Source: an uncultured Alistipes sp. (GTDB lineage: Bacteria > Bacteroidota > Bacteroidia > Bacteroidales > Rikenellaceae). From it: 64,000 nucleotides of DNA. Positions 1-8,084 of the stretch are shown here, in pieces. Below the pieces are notes generated by a model. It was not told where the DNA came from. It saw only the letters and a list, made by a program, of their open reading frames with translations, and searched no databases. The number at the start of each line of letters is the position of its first letter. Position 1 is the stretch's first letter. The DNA is taken from contig CAAGBI010000052.1 in the NCBI GenBank assembly GCA_900768015.1, forward strand, positions 15,272 through 79,271. The letters run 5' to 3'. The translations under genes and the position numbers were made by a program.

Positions 1-1
1 A

Positions 2-94
2 ACCGACGAGATTACAGCATCGATAGTTGAGAATAACGACCGCTATGGCGTGAGCATCTGGTGCTTGGGCGAGGTAAAAGGCTACTATTTCTAA
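2..94 (+). CDS. C-terminal fragment of an unidentified protein
   Basis: Frame 2 is open from the window edge to a TAA at 92-94 and gives about 30 residues ending in CLGEVKGYYF. Codon use resembles the neighbouring chromosomal genes, so this is probably the true 3' end of an upstream gene. There is too little sequence to name a family. The stop lies just before the promoter of the next gene. Confidence 0.55.
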   Translation, partial: TDEITASIVENNDRYGVSIWCLGEVKGYYF

Positions 95-103
95 AATTTT
101 CGC

Positions 104-111
104 TATCTTTG
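104..111 (+). promoter_or_regulatory. -7 element of rdgB, possibly leaderless
   Basis: TATCTTTG matches the Bacteroidetes -7 consensus TAnnTTTG exactly. Only four bases separate it from the ATG at 116, so a normal transcription start would fall at or inside the start codon. No clear TTTG -33 box is seen at the usual distance. Confidence 0.6.
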
Positions 112-115
112 CGCC

Positions 116-685
116 ATGAAACGCATTGTATTTGCTACGAATAATGCCCACAAACTTTCCGAGGTGAAGGCTGTGTTGGGCGATGGATATGAGCTTGTTA
201 CGCTCCGCGAGGTGGGTATCACGGAGGATATTCCCGAGACGGGCGCTACGCTCGACGAGAACGCATCGATCAAGGCGCGCTATGTCTTTGAGCGCACAGG
301 TTTAGACTGTTTTGCCGACGACACGGGTCTCGAGGTGGAGGCTCTGGGTGGCGCACCAGGTGTACACTCGGCACGCTACGCAACCGATGGTCACGACTTC
401 GCGGCCAACAACGCCAAGCTACTCCGCGAGCTCGAGGGCAAGGATAACCGTCGAGCCCGCTTCCGCACCGTTATATCGTTGATACGCAACGGTGTAGAGG
501 AGCAGGTGGAGGGCATTGTGGAGGGCCGCATCGCCACCACTATGACGGGTAGCGAGGGCTTCGGCTACGACCCCTTGTTCATCCCCGAGGGCTACGACAA
601 ATCGTTTGCCGAGATGAGTGCCGAGGAGAAAAATGCTATCTCGCACCGCGGTCGTGCAGTCGAGGCATTGGTCAAGATTTTGTAA
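116..685 (+). CDS. rdgB: dITP/XTP pyrophosphatase (RdgB/HAM1 family)
   Basis: This housekeeping enzyme hydrolyses non-canonical purine nucleoside triphosphates (dITP, XTP, ITP) to monophosphate and pyrophosphate and so keeps them out of DNA and RNA. The 189 residues are typical for the family. The N-terminus MKRIVFATNNAHKLSEV is the family's nucleotide-binding start and fixes the start codon. Also visible are ETGATLDENA (about 41-50), FADDTGLEVEAL (about 66-77) with the catalytic acidic residues, PGVHSARYA (81-89), the SEGFGYDPLF loop and a C-terminal SHRGRAV. A strong hairpin terminator follows the stop. It appears to be transcribed alone from a promoter immediately before the start. Confidence 0.95.
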   Translation: MKRIVFATNNAHKLSEVKAVLGDGYELVTLREVGITEDIPETGATLDENASIKARYVFERTGLDCFADDTGLEVEALGGAPGVHSARYATDGHDFAANNAKLLRELEGKDNRRARFRTVISLIRNGVEEQVEGIVEGRIATTMTGSEGFGYDPLFIPEGYDKSFAEMSAEEKNAISHRGRAVEALVKIL

Positions 686-703
686 TCAAAAAAAATAGCA
701 GTG

Positions 704-730
704 GGGTGACTAAATTTAGCCACCCTTTTT
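704..730 (+). terminator. rho-independent terminator after rdgB
   Basis: GGGTG (704-708) pairs with CACCC (721-725), enclosing a self-complementary CTAAATTTAG, followed by a T-run at 726-730. Confidence 0.75.
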
Positions 731-737
731 GCTTTAA

Positions 738-858
738 GAGGTTGAATAAAAAGATGTAGTTTTAGGCTTGCGAAGCCCGAAAAAGCAGAGTTTACTAAAG
801 CGTAAATGAGCATTTTGAGGGCAAGCGTAACGACAAAATACACTTTTTATTCAGCCTC
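738..858. repeat. Dispersed imperfect palindrome, family B copy 1 (121 bp)
   Basis: The outer arms GAGGTTGAATAAAAAG (left) and CTTTTTATTCAGCCTC (right) are complementary. The interior (about 763-835) contains a TTTTAGGC...CGAAAAAGC block and AGTTTACTAAAGCGTAAATGAG-like sequence shared with copies at 30861-30979 and 55604-55721. All three copies have the same interior orientation on the plus strand. It fills the gap between rdgB and the SurA-like operon. No protein-coding signal is convincing here. Confidence 0.75.
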
Positions 859-928
859 TCTTTTTTGTAAAAATACTATTGCTACGCAATAATCTCAAAT
901 ATTATGCGTTAAAACCAAAGAAAAATTG

Positions 929-936
929 TATCTTTG
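929..936 (+). promoter_or_regulatory. -7 element of the SurA/OstA operon
   Basis: TATCTTTG (TAnnTTTG consensus) lies nine bases before the ATG at 946. The leader would be only a few bases long. Confidence 0.6.
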
Positions 937-945
937 CGAGTTATT

Positions 946-1938
946 ATGCGAAAACTAAACTACATACTCTGCACTATTCTTGCCACAGTCGCCCTCTCGT
1001 GTACCATGAGCGACAACGATGGCAACAAACAATATGACGAAGATGTCATCGCGGCTGTCGATGGCGTCGAGCTACGCATTGCCGATGTTATGCGCGACAT
1101 GCCTGAGGGCATCACAGGTACCGACAGCGCAACATTCGTGCGCATGTATGTCGACAACTGGGTGCTCAACCGCCTAAAGATGAAGCGCGCCGAGGAGGTG
1201 CTCACATCATCCGAGGATATAGAGCGCCTCGTGGAGGGCTACCGCCAGTCGCTCATGATGCGCCAGCTCGACCAGTACTACATCGACAAGATGCTCGATG
1301 TGGAGATTACCGACAAGCAGATTTCGGCATACTACCGTGCCCACAGCGCAGCCTTCAGGCTCGACCACAATGTCGTGCAGGGCGTGGTGGTAAAGGTGCC
1401 CAAGACATTCCGCAACATAACGACACTCACCACAGCCATAAAGAACTCGGCAAAGGCCGAAGATTGGGCAGAGCTCGAGGCGTTGGCCGAGAAGCACTCG
1501 CTGAGTGTTACGAACATGACCGCGCAGTGGGTATCCTACTCCGACTTCTTGAGCAACCTCCCCACGGAGCGCTCACGCACATACAACGACCTTATCTCGA
1601 AGAGCACCGTGCAGCAGATGAGTTCGGATGATGCACTCTTCTACTTCATCATCACCGACCGTGCGCTCAAGGGTGAGCTCGCCCCAATAGCCTCTGTCGA
1701 GAGCGACATACGCCGCAGACTCTATGCCGAGCGTCGTGACGAAGTGGTCAAGGAGTACGAGGCGGAGCTTAAGCGTAAGTCAGTAGAGGAGGGTCGCATA
1801 ATGTTACGCGACGAGGCACTGCTTAAGTCTATGAGCTACAACCCCGCAGATGTAGAGCCCACCGCAGCACCTGTGCGCGATGCAGAGGAGCACATCGAGG
1901 AGGAGGATGTTATAATCACCGACACGATACAGGAGTAA
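946..1938 (+). CDS. SurA-like periplasmic lipoprotein (degenerate peptidyl-prolyl isomerase)
   Basis: The protein has 330 residues from the ATG at 946. An upstream in-frame TTG at 934 lies inside the promoter and is not credible. A hydrophobic N-terminus ends in a lipobox-like ALSC (Cys19), indicating a lipoprotein. The body has the SurA/PpiC N-terminal helical pattern (EDVIAAVDGVELRIADV, a long central helical region, QISAYYRAH). The parvulin domain that should follow is poorly conserved, so it may be a chaperone without isomerase activity (inference). It is followed after 33 bases by a true SurA and then an OstA-like protein, which suggests a role in outer-membrane protein or LPS-transporter assembly. 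Confidence 0.75.
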   Translation: MRKLNYILCTILATVALSCTMSDNDGNKQYDEDVIAAVDGVELRIADVMRDMPEGITGTDSATFVRMYVDNWVLNRLKMKRAEEVLTSSEDIERLVEGYRQSLMMRQLDQYYIDKMLDVEITDKQISAYYRAHSAAFRLDHNVVQGVVVKVPKTFRNITTLTTAIKNSAKAEDWAELEALAEKHSLSVTNMTAQWVSYSDFLSNLPTERSRTYNDLISKSTVQQMSSDDALFYFIITDRALKGELAPIASVESDIRRRLYAERRDEVVKEYEAELKRKSVEEGRIMLRDEALLKSMSYNPADVEPTAAPVRDAEEHIEEEDVIITDTIQE

Positions 1939-1971
1939 CGAAGAAGACTAACGAACGAAACGCAAAGATAT

Positions 1972-3399
1972 ATGATACGCAAAATTATGATTATCGCGGC
2001 AAGTGCCGCAGCCCTTTTTGTCACAGCGACAAGTGCCGTAGCACAGGAGCGCCGACAGGTCATGCTCGACAAGGTTGTCGCCGTTGTGGGTGGCTCCTCT
2101 ATCCTCCACTCAGAGGTTACGGAGTATGCCGAGGCCCTTGTAGACCAGCGCCGACAGATGGGCTACACCTCCGACCGCGACCCCATGAACGAGGCACTCG
2201 AGGCACTCTTGGAGCAGAAGTTGCTCTACAACCAGGCTCTCATAGACTCTGTGCCCATCAACTCTGCAGACATCGCAGGCCGCATCGAGACATACCTCCA
2301 AATGCTTATTGAGGAGGCAGGTGGTATTGCCGAACTGGAGACCAAGGAGCACATGCCCATCTTCGCCTACCGCGAGATGTTGCGCACACGCAACGAGGAG
2401 CAGGCATACGCACAGGCTATGCGCATGGAGATCGTAGGCAAGGTTGCGATTGTTCCTGGCGAGGTTGAGCAGTACTACAACCGCATCGACAAGGATAGCT
2501 TACCCATCATCGGCGAGCAGTATGTATATGCACAAATCACAAAGCTCCCCGCATCGCTCAAGGATGCACAGCGCCGCACCAAGGAGCGCCTCCTCGACAT
2601 GCGCGAGCGCGTAATCAAGGGTGAGACAAAGTTTTCGACCTTGGCACGCATGTACTCATTGGATGGCTCGGCAATATATGGTGGCGAGATGGAACCAGGC
2701 CCCTCGTCAATGTATGTACGCCCCTTTGCCGAGGCGTTGGAGAAGCTAAAGCCCGGTCAGGTATCGGAGATTGTGGAGACCGAGTTCGGCTTCCACATCA
2801 TCGAACTTATTGACAAGAAGGGCGAGAACTACCACTGCCGCCACATCCTTCTCCGCCCCACATTTACGCGCGACGAGCTTATGCAGCCCGCGCACGAACT
2901 CGACAGCATAGCGCACCTCATTCGTGTCGACTCCATGACCTTCGAGGATGCGGCACTACGCTTCTCTGACGACGCCTCATCGCGTAACAACGGTGGTATC
3001 GTGTCGAACCACGATGTTCTGGAGCGCATGGGTGTCTACGACGGTGCGCGCCTCACCGCCACACGCTTCCTCAAGGAGGACTTCGGACAGATGGGTGGCA
3101 AGTCGTTGGAGGACTACAACGCACTGATGCGCCTGAAGAAGGGCGAGGTGTCTAACTCGTTCCAGACCACCGACCTCAACGGCAACCAGCTCTCGAAGAT
3201 TGTCAAGCTTGTGGACATCATACCCGCACATGTGGCATCGCTCGACGAGGACTACATCCGCATCGAGGAGATGGCGCTCGAGGATAAGCAGCAGAAGGTC
3301 TACCAGAAGTGGTTGGAGAGTAAGATTGACGGCATGTATGTCTACATCGACCCAGCATACCGCAGCGACGAGTTTACATACGATGGTTGGATAAAGTAG
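1972..3399 (+). CDS. surA: Periplasmic chaperone / peptidyl-prolyl cis-trans isomerase SurA
   Basis: SurA-type chaperones escort unfolded beta-barrel proteins through the periplasm to the outer-membrane assembly machinery. The 475-residue protein has a signal peptide (about 1-24, ending ATSAVAQ) and a SurA N-terminal domain opening with VMLDKVVAVVGGSSILHSEV. Two parvulin-like modules follow, the first around residues 170-275 (with FSTLARMYSLDGSA, GGEMEPGP and FGFHIIELIDKKG) and the second around 280-390 (CRHILLRP, FEDAALRFSDD). It sits 33 bases after the SurA-like lipoprotein and 15 before the OstA-like gene, so all are probably one transcript. Confidence 0.9.
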   Translation: MIRKIMIIAASAAALFVTATSAVAQERRQVMLDKVVAVVGGSSILHSEVTEYAEALVDQRRQMGYTSDRDPMNEALEALLEQKLLYNQALIDSVPINSADIAGRIETYLQMLIEEAGGIAELETKEHMPIFAYREMLRTRNEEQAYAQAMRMEIVGKVAIVPGEVEQYYNRIDKDSLPIIGEQYVYAQITKLPASLKDAQRRTKERLLDMRERVIKGETKFSTLARMYSLDGSAIYGGEMEPGPSSMYVRPFAEALEKLKPGQVSEIVETEFGFHIIELIDKKGENYHCRHILLRPTFTRDELMQPAHELDSIAHLIRVDSMTFEDAALRFSDDASSRNNGGIVSNHDVLERMGVYDGARLTATRFLKEDFGQMGGKSLEDYNALMRLKKGEVSNSFQTTDLNGNQLSKIVKLVDIIPAHVASLDEDYIRIEEMALEDKQQKVYQKWLESKIDGMYVYIDPAYRSDEFTYDGWIK

Positions 3400-3414
3400 C
3401 CCCTCGAATAACCT

Positions 3415-6153
3415 ATGCGAATAAAGTATCTATTCCCTATACTCTTTGTCGTGTTCATTGTCAGTGTCTTCTGCATCACTGCCGGTGAACACAACTATGT
3501 TACATACACCGACATTGTAACGCCAGCCCCCGCACCCCAGCAGAACTCGGGTGACCGCCGCATGGTAGATATGATTGCCGACGACAGCTACCTTATCGAG
3601 AAGGGCGACTCGACAATCTTCATCCTCGTGGGTAACTTCGCCGCACACCACAACGGCGCCGTAATCCTCGCAGATAGTGCCGTGCGCTACTCAAACCAGA
3701 GCTTCGAGTGCTTCGGCAATGTGCTTATCAACCAGAACGATACCTACGCCTATGGCGACCGTGCATCGTACAACCGCATAAACAGCACCGCAACGCTCTA
3801 CTCCGACCTTATCAAGGTTGTGGATGGCGAAGCTGTGATGTACACCTACAACTGCTCGTTCGACACCGCAAACGAGGTGGGTCGCTTCAGTGGTGGCTGC
3901 TATGTGGACAAGGGCGAGAGCCACATGGAGTCCGACCGCGGATACTACTACACCGAGAGCCACGAGCTCATCGCTGTGGACAGGGTGGAGATGCGCGACG
4001 AGACATACCTCCTAAAGAGCGACTCGGTGATATTTAACACCCAGACCGAGGATGCTAAGTACTTCACTAACACCAACATTTGGAACGACAAGGATGAGTA
4101 TCTCTTTGCTAATGAGGGCTCATACACCAAGTCACGCGACCTGCATCACCTCACACGCGATGCCTACATTCTCTCTCCCGAGCGCGAGATTTGGAGCGAC
4201 TCCATAGAGTACTACCGCACCGAGGGCCACATCATCGGCCGTAACAACATACAGCTCGACGACACCACAAAGAAGGTATTGGGCTTTGCCGACTATGGCG
4301 AGTGGTGGGATGAGCCAGGTAATGCGCTCTTTACACGCCGCCCCTCGATGATTAACTACGACACCTCACAGACCGACTCGGTCTTCCTTGCTGCCGACAC
4401 ATTGTGGCTCTACACCATCGCAGTGCTCCCCCCTGCGGAGAAGAGCGATAGCGTAGCTATGGATGACAAGAGGGAGCGCGGCGAGGCTAAGCCAGAGGAG
4501 CAGATAAGCGCCAAGGAGAGCGCCGAAAGCGAGGATATGGCCGACCTTGCTGCCGACACCACAGAGGTTGAGGAGCAGAGAGTGGAGACCGCCAAAGAGG
4601 CCGACGCTAAGGCTCGCGACATAAAGGGCGAGGGCAACATCAACACCAAGGGCAGCAATGGTGAGCCGAGTAAGGGCGATAAGGGAGAACAGAGCATGGG
4701 CGAGAGCGCCAAAGTTGACCCCACACGCCGTGCGGATGGCGAGAGGTTCGACCCCACTACTGCAGCGCGCCCAAGAGAGGGAGCACCAGCCGAAGCACCC
4801 CTCAAAGAGAGTGCAGATGCGACAGATAGCGTAGCCCTCAAGCCCGCAACTGATAGCCTCACAGCAGACACCACACAGCTGACCGACACCATTAAGCCTC
4901 TCACAGCTAAGCAGCTACGCGCAAGAGCCAAGGCCGAGAAACGCCGTGTGCGCGACTCTATACGCGCTGTGGAGCGTGGCATACGCGACAGCCTCGACTC
5001 GATAAAGAGGCGCGAGCAGGACTCCATACAGGCCATCCGCGACTCGTTGCTTCGCATCAAGGTGGACTCAATCATCGCCAAGCGCATCGCCGAGAGCTCA
5101 CGCCGCGCCGACGAGGAGAAGGCACGCATAGAGCGCATCAAGCAGCGAAGCATAGAGCGTGAGCACCGCAAGATTGACCGTGCAAAGGCACGCGCAGCAC
5201 GCCGCGGCAGAGAGTACACAGGCCCCGACTACACACGCGACACCCTCGCAGATAGCACCGCGGTGGAGACCATGCGCGATAGCATCATGGCGAGCACGGC
5301 AGATAGCATAGCAAGCGACTCGATGTACATAGACACCATGGCGCGCGACTCTATGCTCATAGATTCAGCATCGTTGGAGCCACCATTCCCTGCCGACAGC
5401 AGCTACAAGATGATTAAGGCATATCGCAATGTGCGCATGTACCGCAGCGACACACAGCTTGTGTGCGACTCGCTCGTTGTGCTCAACACCGACTCCATCA
5501 TACGCCTCTACCGCGAGCCTATACTCTGGAACGAGAGCAACCAGGTGACATCCGACTCGATGGCTATACACACCGTGAATCAGAACATCAGTAAGGTGCA
5601 TTTCATGGGCGACCCCATCATGGGTGTGGAGATAGACACGATGTACTATAACCAGGTCAAGGGCAAGGAGATGATTGCACTATTTGCCGATGGCAATGTA
5701 TATCGCAACGATGTGAACGGCAATGCCCAGACCATCTACTACCTCCAGGATGACCAGGAGTCGACCGAGGTGACAGGACTTATGTACATCGAGAGCGCGG
5801 GCATCAGCTTCTACCTCGATGAGGGCGAGATAGACAAGATTGCATATAAGCAGAACCCCGAGTATGTCATCTACCCCATGACCATGATTCCCGAGACGCA
5901 GAAGCGCATCCTCGATGATTTCGAGTGGCACGGCGACGAGCGCCCCACACGCCACGGCATCATCATGCGCAACATACGCTCTACGCGCCGCGAGGAGATA
6001 GCCGAAAAGCAGCGTCCCCGCTTCCGCATCACCGACCGCATAGACTACGACCGCCGTCGTCTCACCGAAAACCGCATGTGGGAGGACCGCGTAGATGAGC
6101 TCACACCCGACATCGTCGAGTGGCGTGACTCGCGCACATCAAACAAAAAGTAA
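3415..6153 (+). CDS. OstA/LptA-like LPS-transport protein with a charged low-complexity insert
   Basis: The 912-residue exported protein (hydrophobic N-terminus, about 1-24) has OstA/LptA-like beta repeats at both ends: residues about 45-330 (DTYAYGDRASYN, YYTESHELIAVDRVEMRDETY) and about 650-830 (YRNVRMYRSDTQLVCDSLV, YYNQVKGKEMIALFADGNVY). OstA-family proteins bind and move LPS across the periplasm. Residues about 335-630 form a long insert rich in Asp, Glu, Lys, Arg, Ala and Ser, with recurrent RDSI/DSI motifs and likely coiled coil. This makes the protein much longer than a classical LptA. It belongs to the SurA operon, and its co-expression with SurA chaperones fits envelope assembly. The exact role of the insert is unknown. 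Confidence 0.8.
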   Translation: MRIKYLFPILFVVFIVSVFCITAGEHNYVTYTDIVTPAPAPQQNSGDRRMVDMIADDSYLIEKGDSTIFILVGNFAAHHNGAVILADSAVRYSNQSFECFGNVLINQNDTYAYGDRASYNRINSTATLYSDLIKVVDGEAVMYTYNCSFDTANEVGRFSGGCYVDKGESHMESDRGYYYTESHELIAVDRVEMRDETYLLKSDSVIFNTQTEDAKYFTNTNIWNDKDEYLFANEGSYTKSRDLHHLTRDAYILSPEREIWSDSIEYYRTEGHIIGRNNIQLDDTTKKVLGFADYGEWWDEPGNALFTRRPSMINYDTSQTDSVFLAADTLWLYTIAVLPPAEKSDSVAMDDKRERGEAKPEEQISAKESAESEDMADLAADTTEVEEQRVETAKEADAKARDIKGEGNINTKGSNGEPSKGDKGEQSMGESAKVDPTRRADGERFDPTTAARPREGAPAEAPLKESADATDSVALKPATDSLTADTTQLTDTIKPLTAKQLRARAKAEKRRVRDSIRAVERGIRDSLDSIKRREQDSIQAIRDSLLRIKVDSIIAKRIAESSRRADEEKARIERIKQRSIEREHRKIDRAKARAARRGREYTGPDYTRDTLADSTAVETMRDSIMASTADSIASDSMYIDTMARDSMLIDSASLEPPFPADSSYKMIKAYRNVRMYRSDTQLVCDSLVVLNTDSIIRLYREPILWNESNQVTSDSMAIHTVNQNISKVHFMGDPIMGVEIDTMYYNQVKGKEMIALFADGNVYRNDVNGNAQTIYYLQDDQESTEVTGLMYIESAGISFYLDEGEIDKIAYKQNPEYVIYPMTMIPETQKRILDDFEWHGDERPTRHGIIMRNIRSTRREEIAEKQRPRFRITDRIDYDRRRLTENRMWEDRVDELTPDIVEWRDSRTSNKK

Positions 6154-6159
6154 TCAGCA

Positions 6160-7449
6160 ATGAAGCACAACCTTATATACGGCATCATACTCGCCCTCGC
6201 GACACTCACCGCCACCGAACTTTCGGCACAGAGCACCGCGAGTCGCGACCTACACCGCACACGCCTCATCCCCTACCCCACGGCTAACGAGGCAGCGGAG
6301 CATAACCTCGCCAAGCAGCGATATATGCAGCCCATCACCGAGTGGACAACCGACAGCGAGGGTCTCCTCACGGGAGAGTTCACCTACCCCTTCTCGTGGG
6401 TCGAGCGCCAGATTTTCGTGCGCGTGGAGGGCGTAGGCAAGCCCTATGAGGTGCTTGTAAATGGCAAGGTGGCGGGTGGCTCGACAAATGGCCACGCCGC
6501 GGCCGAATTTAACATTACGAAGGTTTCGCGCGAGGATAAAAACACCCTCGCGATACGCCTCCTTGATAATAAGAGCGTTGCAGCGATAGAGGGCTTCGAG
6601 AAGTATGACTCACACCCCGTGGCCTATATTCTCTCGCAGCCTCGCGTGCGCGTGCGCGATATATTCTATCGTACGACCGTGGGTAAGGGTGGCGTGGTAA
6701 ATGTCGACTTCGGCGCCATCACACACAACCAGACCCTCGGAGCTAAGACCTCGCGCCTATACTATGAGGTCTTCCTCAACGACACCATCCGCCTCGGAGG
6801 TGGCCACCGCGATGTGAGCCTCGGCATGTATGGCGTCGATACCATGCGTTTTGGCATGCCTGTGCCCGACTCCATACTCTGGAGCAGTGCGCAGCCCACA
6901 CGCCTCTCATTGCACCTTAAAAACCGCATTGCGGGCCGCGATGTAGAGTTCTACGATATGCCTCTCGCCCTGCGCGAACTACGCTACGAAGAGGGCACAT
7001 ACTACATCAACGGCAAGGCCACAAATATCGAGTGGCTCGAGGTGTCACCCAATGCCTCTGCCGAGGATGTTAAGGGCCTCTACGACCTTGGCCACCGCGC
7101 ACTACGCTTCACCGCGGGTGGCGTAGCCGAGGAGACACTCGCAGCGTGCGACAAGCTCGGCATCTATGTCGCCGTTACTACCCCCATCAACTCGTCACAC
7201 ATGGGCACATCGCGTAAGCGTGGCGGCAACCCCTCGAACAACCCTCGCTGGCGCGCAGAGTACATCGAGCGCGTGGAGCAGATGATATATACCACCCAGC
7301 GCCACCCCTCGGTTATCGCATATTTCTTGGCTGATGATAGCGCAAATGGCATCTGTTTGTACGAAGCATACCTCGCAGCGAAGAAAATTTCGGGTGATCG
7401 CCCCGTATTTTATGAGGATGGCAACGGCGAGTGGAATAGCGATAGGTAG
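6160..7449 (+). CDS. Secreted GH2-related protein, catalytic motif degenerate
   Basis: The 429-residue protein has a signal peptide (about 1-23, TELSAQ). An N-terminal jelly-roll resembles the GH2 sugar-binding domain (PFSWVERQIFVRVEGVGKPYEVLVNGK), an Ig-like domain follows, then part of a TIM barrel. The RHPSVI motif at about 381 normally precedes the catalytic Asn-Glu of GH2 enzymes; here the sequence reads FLADDSANG (about 389-397), so the acid/base Glu seems to be replaced. The protein ends about 30 residues later, before the position of the usual nucleophile. It is therefore either a non-catalytic carbohydrate-binding protein or a truncated enzyme. It starts 6 bases after the OstA-like gene and is probably co-transcribed. 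Confidence 0.65.
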   Translation: MKHNLIYGIILALATLTATELSAQSTASRDLHRTRLIPYPTANEAAEHNLAKQRYMQPITEWTTDSEGLLTGEFTYPFSWVERQIFVRVEGVGKPYEVLVNGKVAGGSTNGHAAAEFNITKVSREDKNTLAIRLLDNKSVAAIEGFEKYDSHPVAYILSQPRVRVRDIFYRTTVGKGGVVNVDFGAITHNQTLGAKTSRLYYEVFLNDTIRLGGGHRDVSLGMYGVDTMRFGMPVPDSILWSSAQPTRLSLHLKNRIAGRDVEFYDMPLALRELRYEEGTYYINGKATNIEWLEVSPNASAEDVKGLYDLGHRALRFTAGGVAEETLAACDKLGIYVAVTTPINSSHMGTSRKRGGNPSNNPRWRAEYIERVEQMIYTTQRHPSVIAYFLADDSANGICLYEAYLAAKKISGDRPVFYEDGNGEWNSDR

Positions 7450-7586
7450 CGAAAAACTCAGAAAACGCACTTTTTATGGTGTTTTTGGGCTAAAAAAAGT
7501 TAATAGTGTATTTCATTGATTTACAATAAATTAAATAACACCTCGAAAAAAAGTTGCAAAAAAAGTGAAAAAAAGTTGCGAAAAAA

Positions 7587-7617
7587 TTTGCAGGTAAAGA
7601 AAAATGTATTACCTTTG
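7587..7617 (+). promoter_or_regulatory. Promoter of tRNA-Lys
   Basis: TTTG (7587-7590), a 19-base spacer, then TACCTTTG (7610-7617): an ideal Bacteroidetes promoter. The tRNA begins 26 bases later. The stretch from 7450 to 7586 is AT-rich with no gene. Confidence 0.85.
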
Positions 7618-7643
7618 CACTCGCAATCACAAAGATAGCAAAT

Positions 7644-7716
7644 GCCTCTTTAGCTCAGTTGGTAGAGCACGACACTCTTAATGTTGGGGTCCAGGGTTCG
7701 AGCCCCTGAGGGGGTA
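7644..7716 (+). tRNA. tRNA-Lys (anticodon CTT)
   Basis: The 73-nt cloverleaf has acceptor GCCTCTT/AGGGGGT (with several G-T pairs), D-arm GCTC...GAGC, anticodon stem CGACA/TGTTG with loop CTCTTAA, and T-arm CAGGG-TTCGAGC-CCCTG, with discriminator A. Anticodon CTT reads lysine AAG codons. The CCA is not encoded. The 3' end is duplicated downstream (7852-7871), the usual sign of past integration at a tRNA gene. Confidence 0.92.
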
Positions 7717-7717
7717 C
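7698..7717 (+). repeat. att-like direct repeat, copy within tRNA-Lys 3' end
   Basis: The 20 bases TCGAGCCCCTGAGGGGGTAC, covering the T-arm 3' half and acceptor stem, recur exactly at 7852-7871. A diverged partial copy lies at 9835-9852. Confidence 0.75.
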
Positions 7718-7720
7718 GAA

Positions 7721-7751
7721 AGAGAAGAACGAGAGTTCTTCTCTTTTTTTT
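7721..7751 (+). terminator. Terminator of tRNA-Lys
   Basis: Perfect 10-bp stem AGAGAAGAAC/GTTCTTCTCT with a GAGA loop and a T-run to 7751. Confidence 0.85.
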
Positions 7752-7851
7752 GTGCACACTCGGGCGAGAACCCTGGAAACGCCTCCCTCTCAGGGAGGTT
7801 GGGAGGGTGTAAACTAAACGAGCATACGACTGCCTACTGCAAGTAGCGCAG

Positions 7852-7906
7852 TCGAGCCCCTGAGGGGGTACTGAAGAAGACAATCAAAAGTTGTCTTCTT
7901 TTTTTT
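7852..7906 (+). repeat. Left flank repeat of the R-M cassette: tRNA-tail copy plus terminator
   Basis: 7852-7871 is an exact copy of the tRNA-Lys 3' end. It is followed by a 10-bp hairpin AAGAAGACAA/TTGTCTTCTT (7874-7900) and a T-run. Almost the same tail-plus-hairpin module recurs at 9835-9888 on the far side of the R-M genes, giving a direct repeat of about 50 bp. Confidence 0.7.
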
Positions 7907-7960
7907 GTATAAATACACCCGGCTTAGCGGTGTTCAGTAGCGAAACTAGTAAAATCGACC

Positions 7961-7994
7961 CTTAATGCAATATTTGTTAAACCTATGCTGAACC
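7961..7994 (+). repeat. Inner direct repeat flanking the R-M cassette (left)
   Basis: TGTTAAACCTATGCTGAACC (7975-7994) matches TGTTAAACCTATACAGAACC at 9763-9782 with two differences. Weaker similarity extends upstream on both sides. Confidence 0.65.
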
Positions 7995-8084
7995 AAAAAA
8001 AAATGCTTGAGCCCAAATTTTATATGTTTGGCAAATGTTCGTATTTATATTTTTTGTAACTTTACAACGAAAAAGAATGAGGAT

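Noticed and set aside
592..843. Minus-strand frame of 83 residues between rdgB and the SurA operon
   Set aside because: Lies across the rdgB terminator and a family B palindrome; no promoter or family.
4410..5219. 269-residue open frame on the minus strand inside the OstA-like gene
   Set aside because: It mirrors the Asp/Arg/Ser-rich low-complexity insert of the plus-strand gene; Ser/Arg-only composition and no start signal.
7852..7906. A second tRNA-Lys gene
   Set aside because: Only the T-arm 3' half and acceptor strand are copied; there is no D-arm or anticodon arm that folds.
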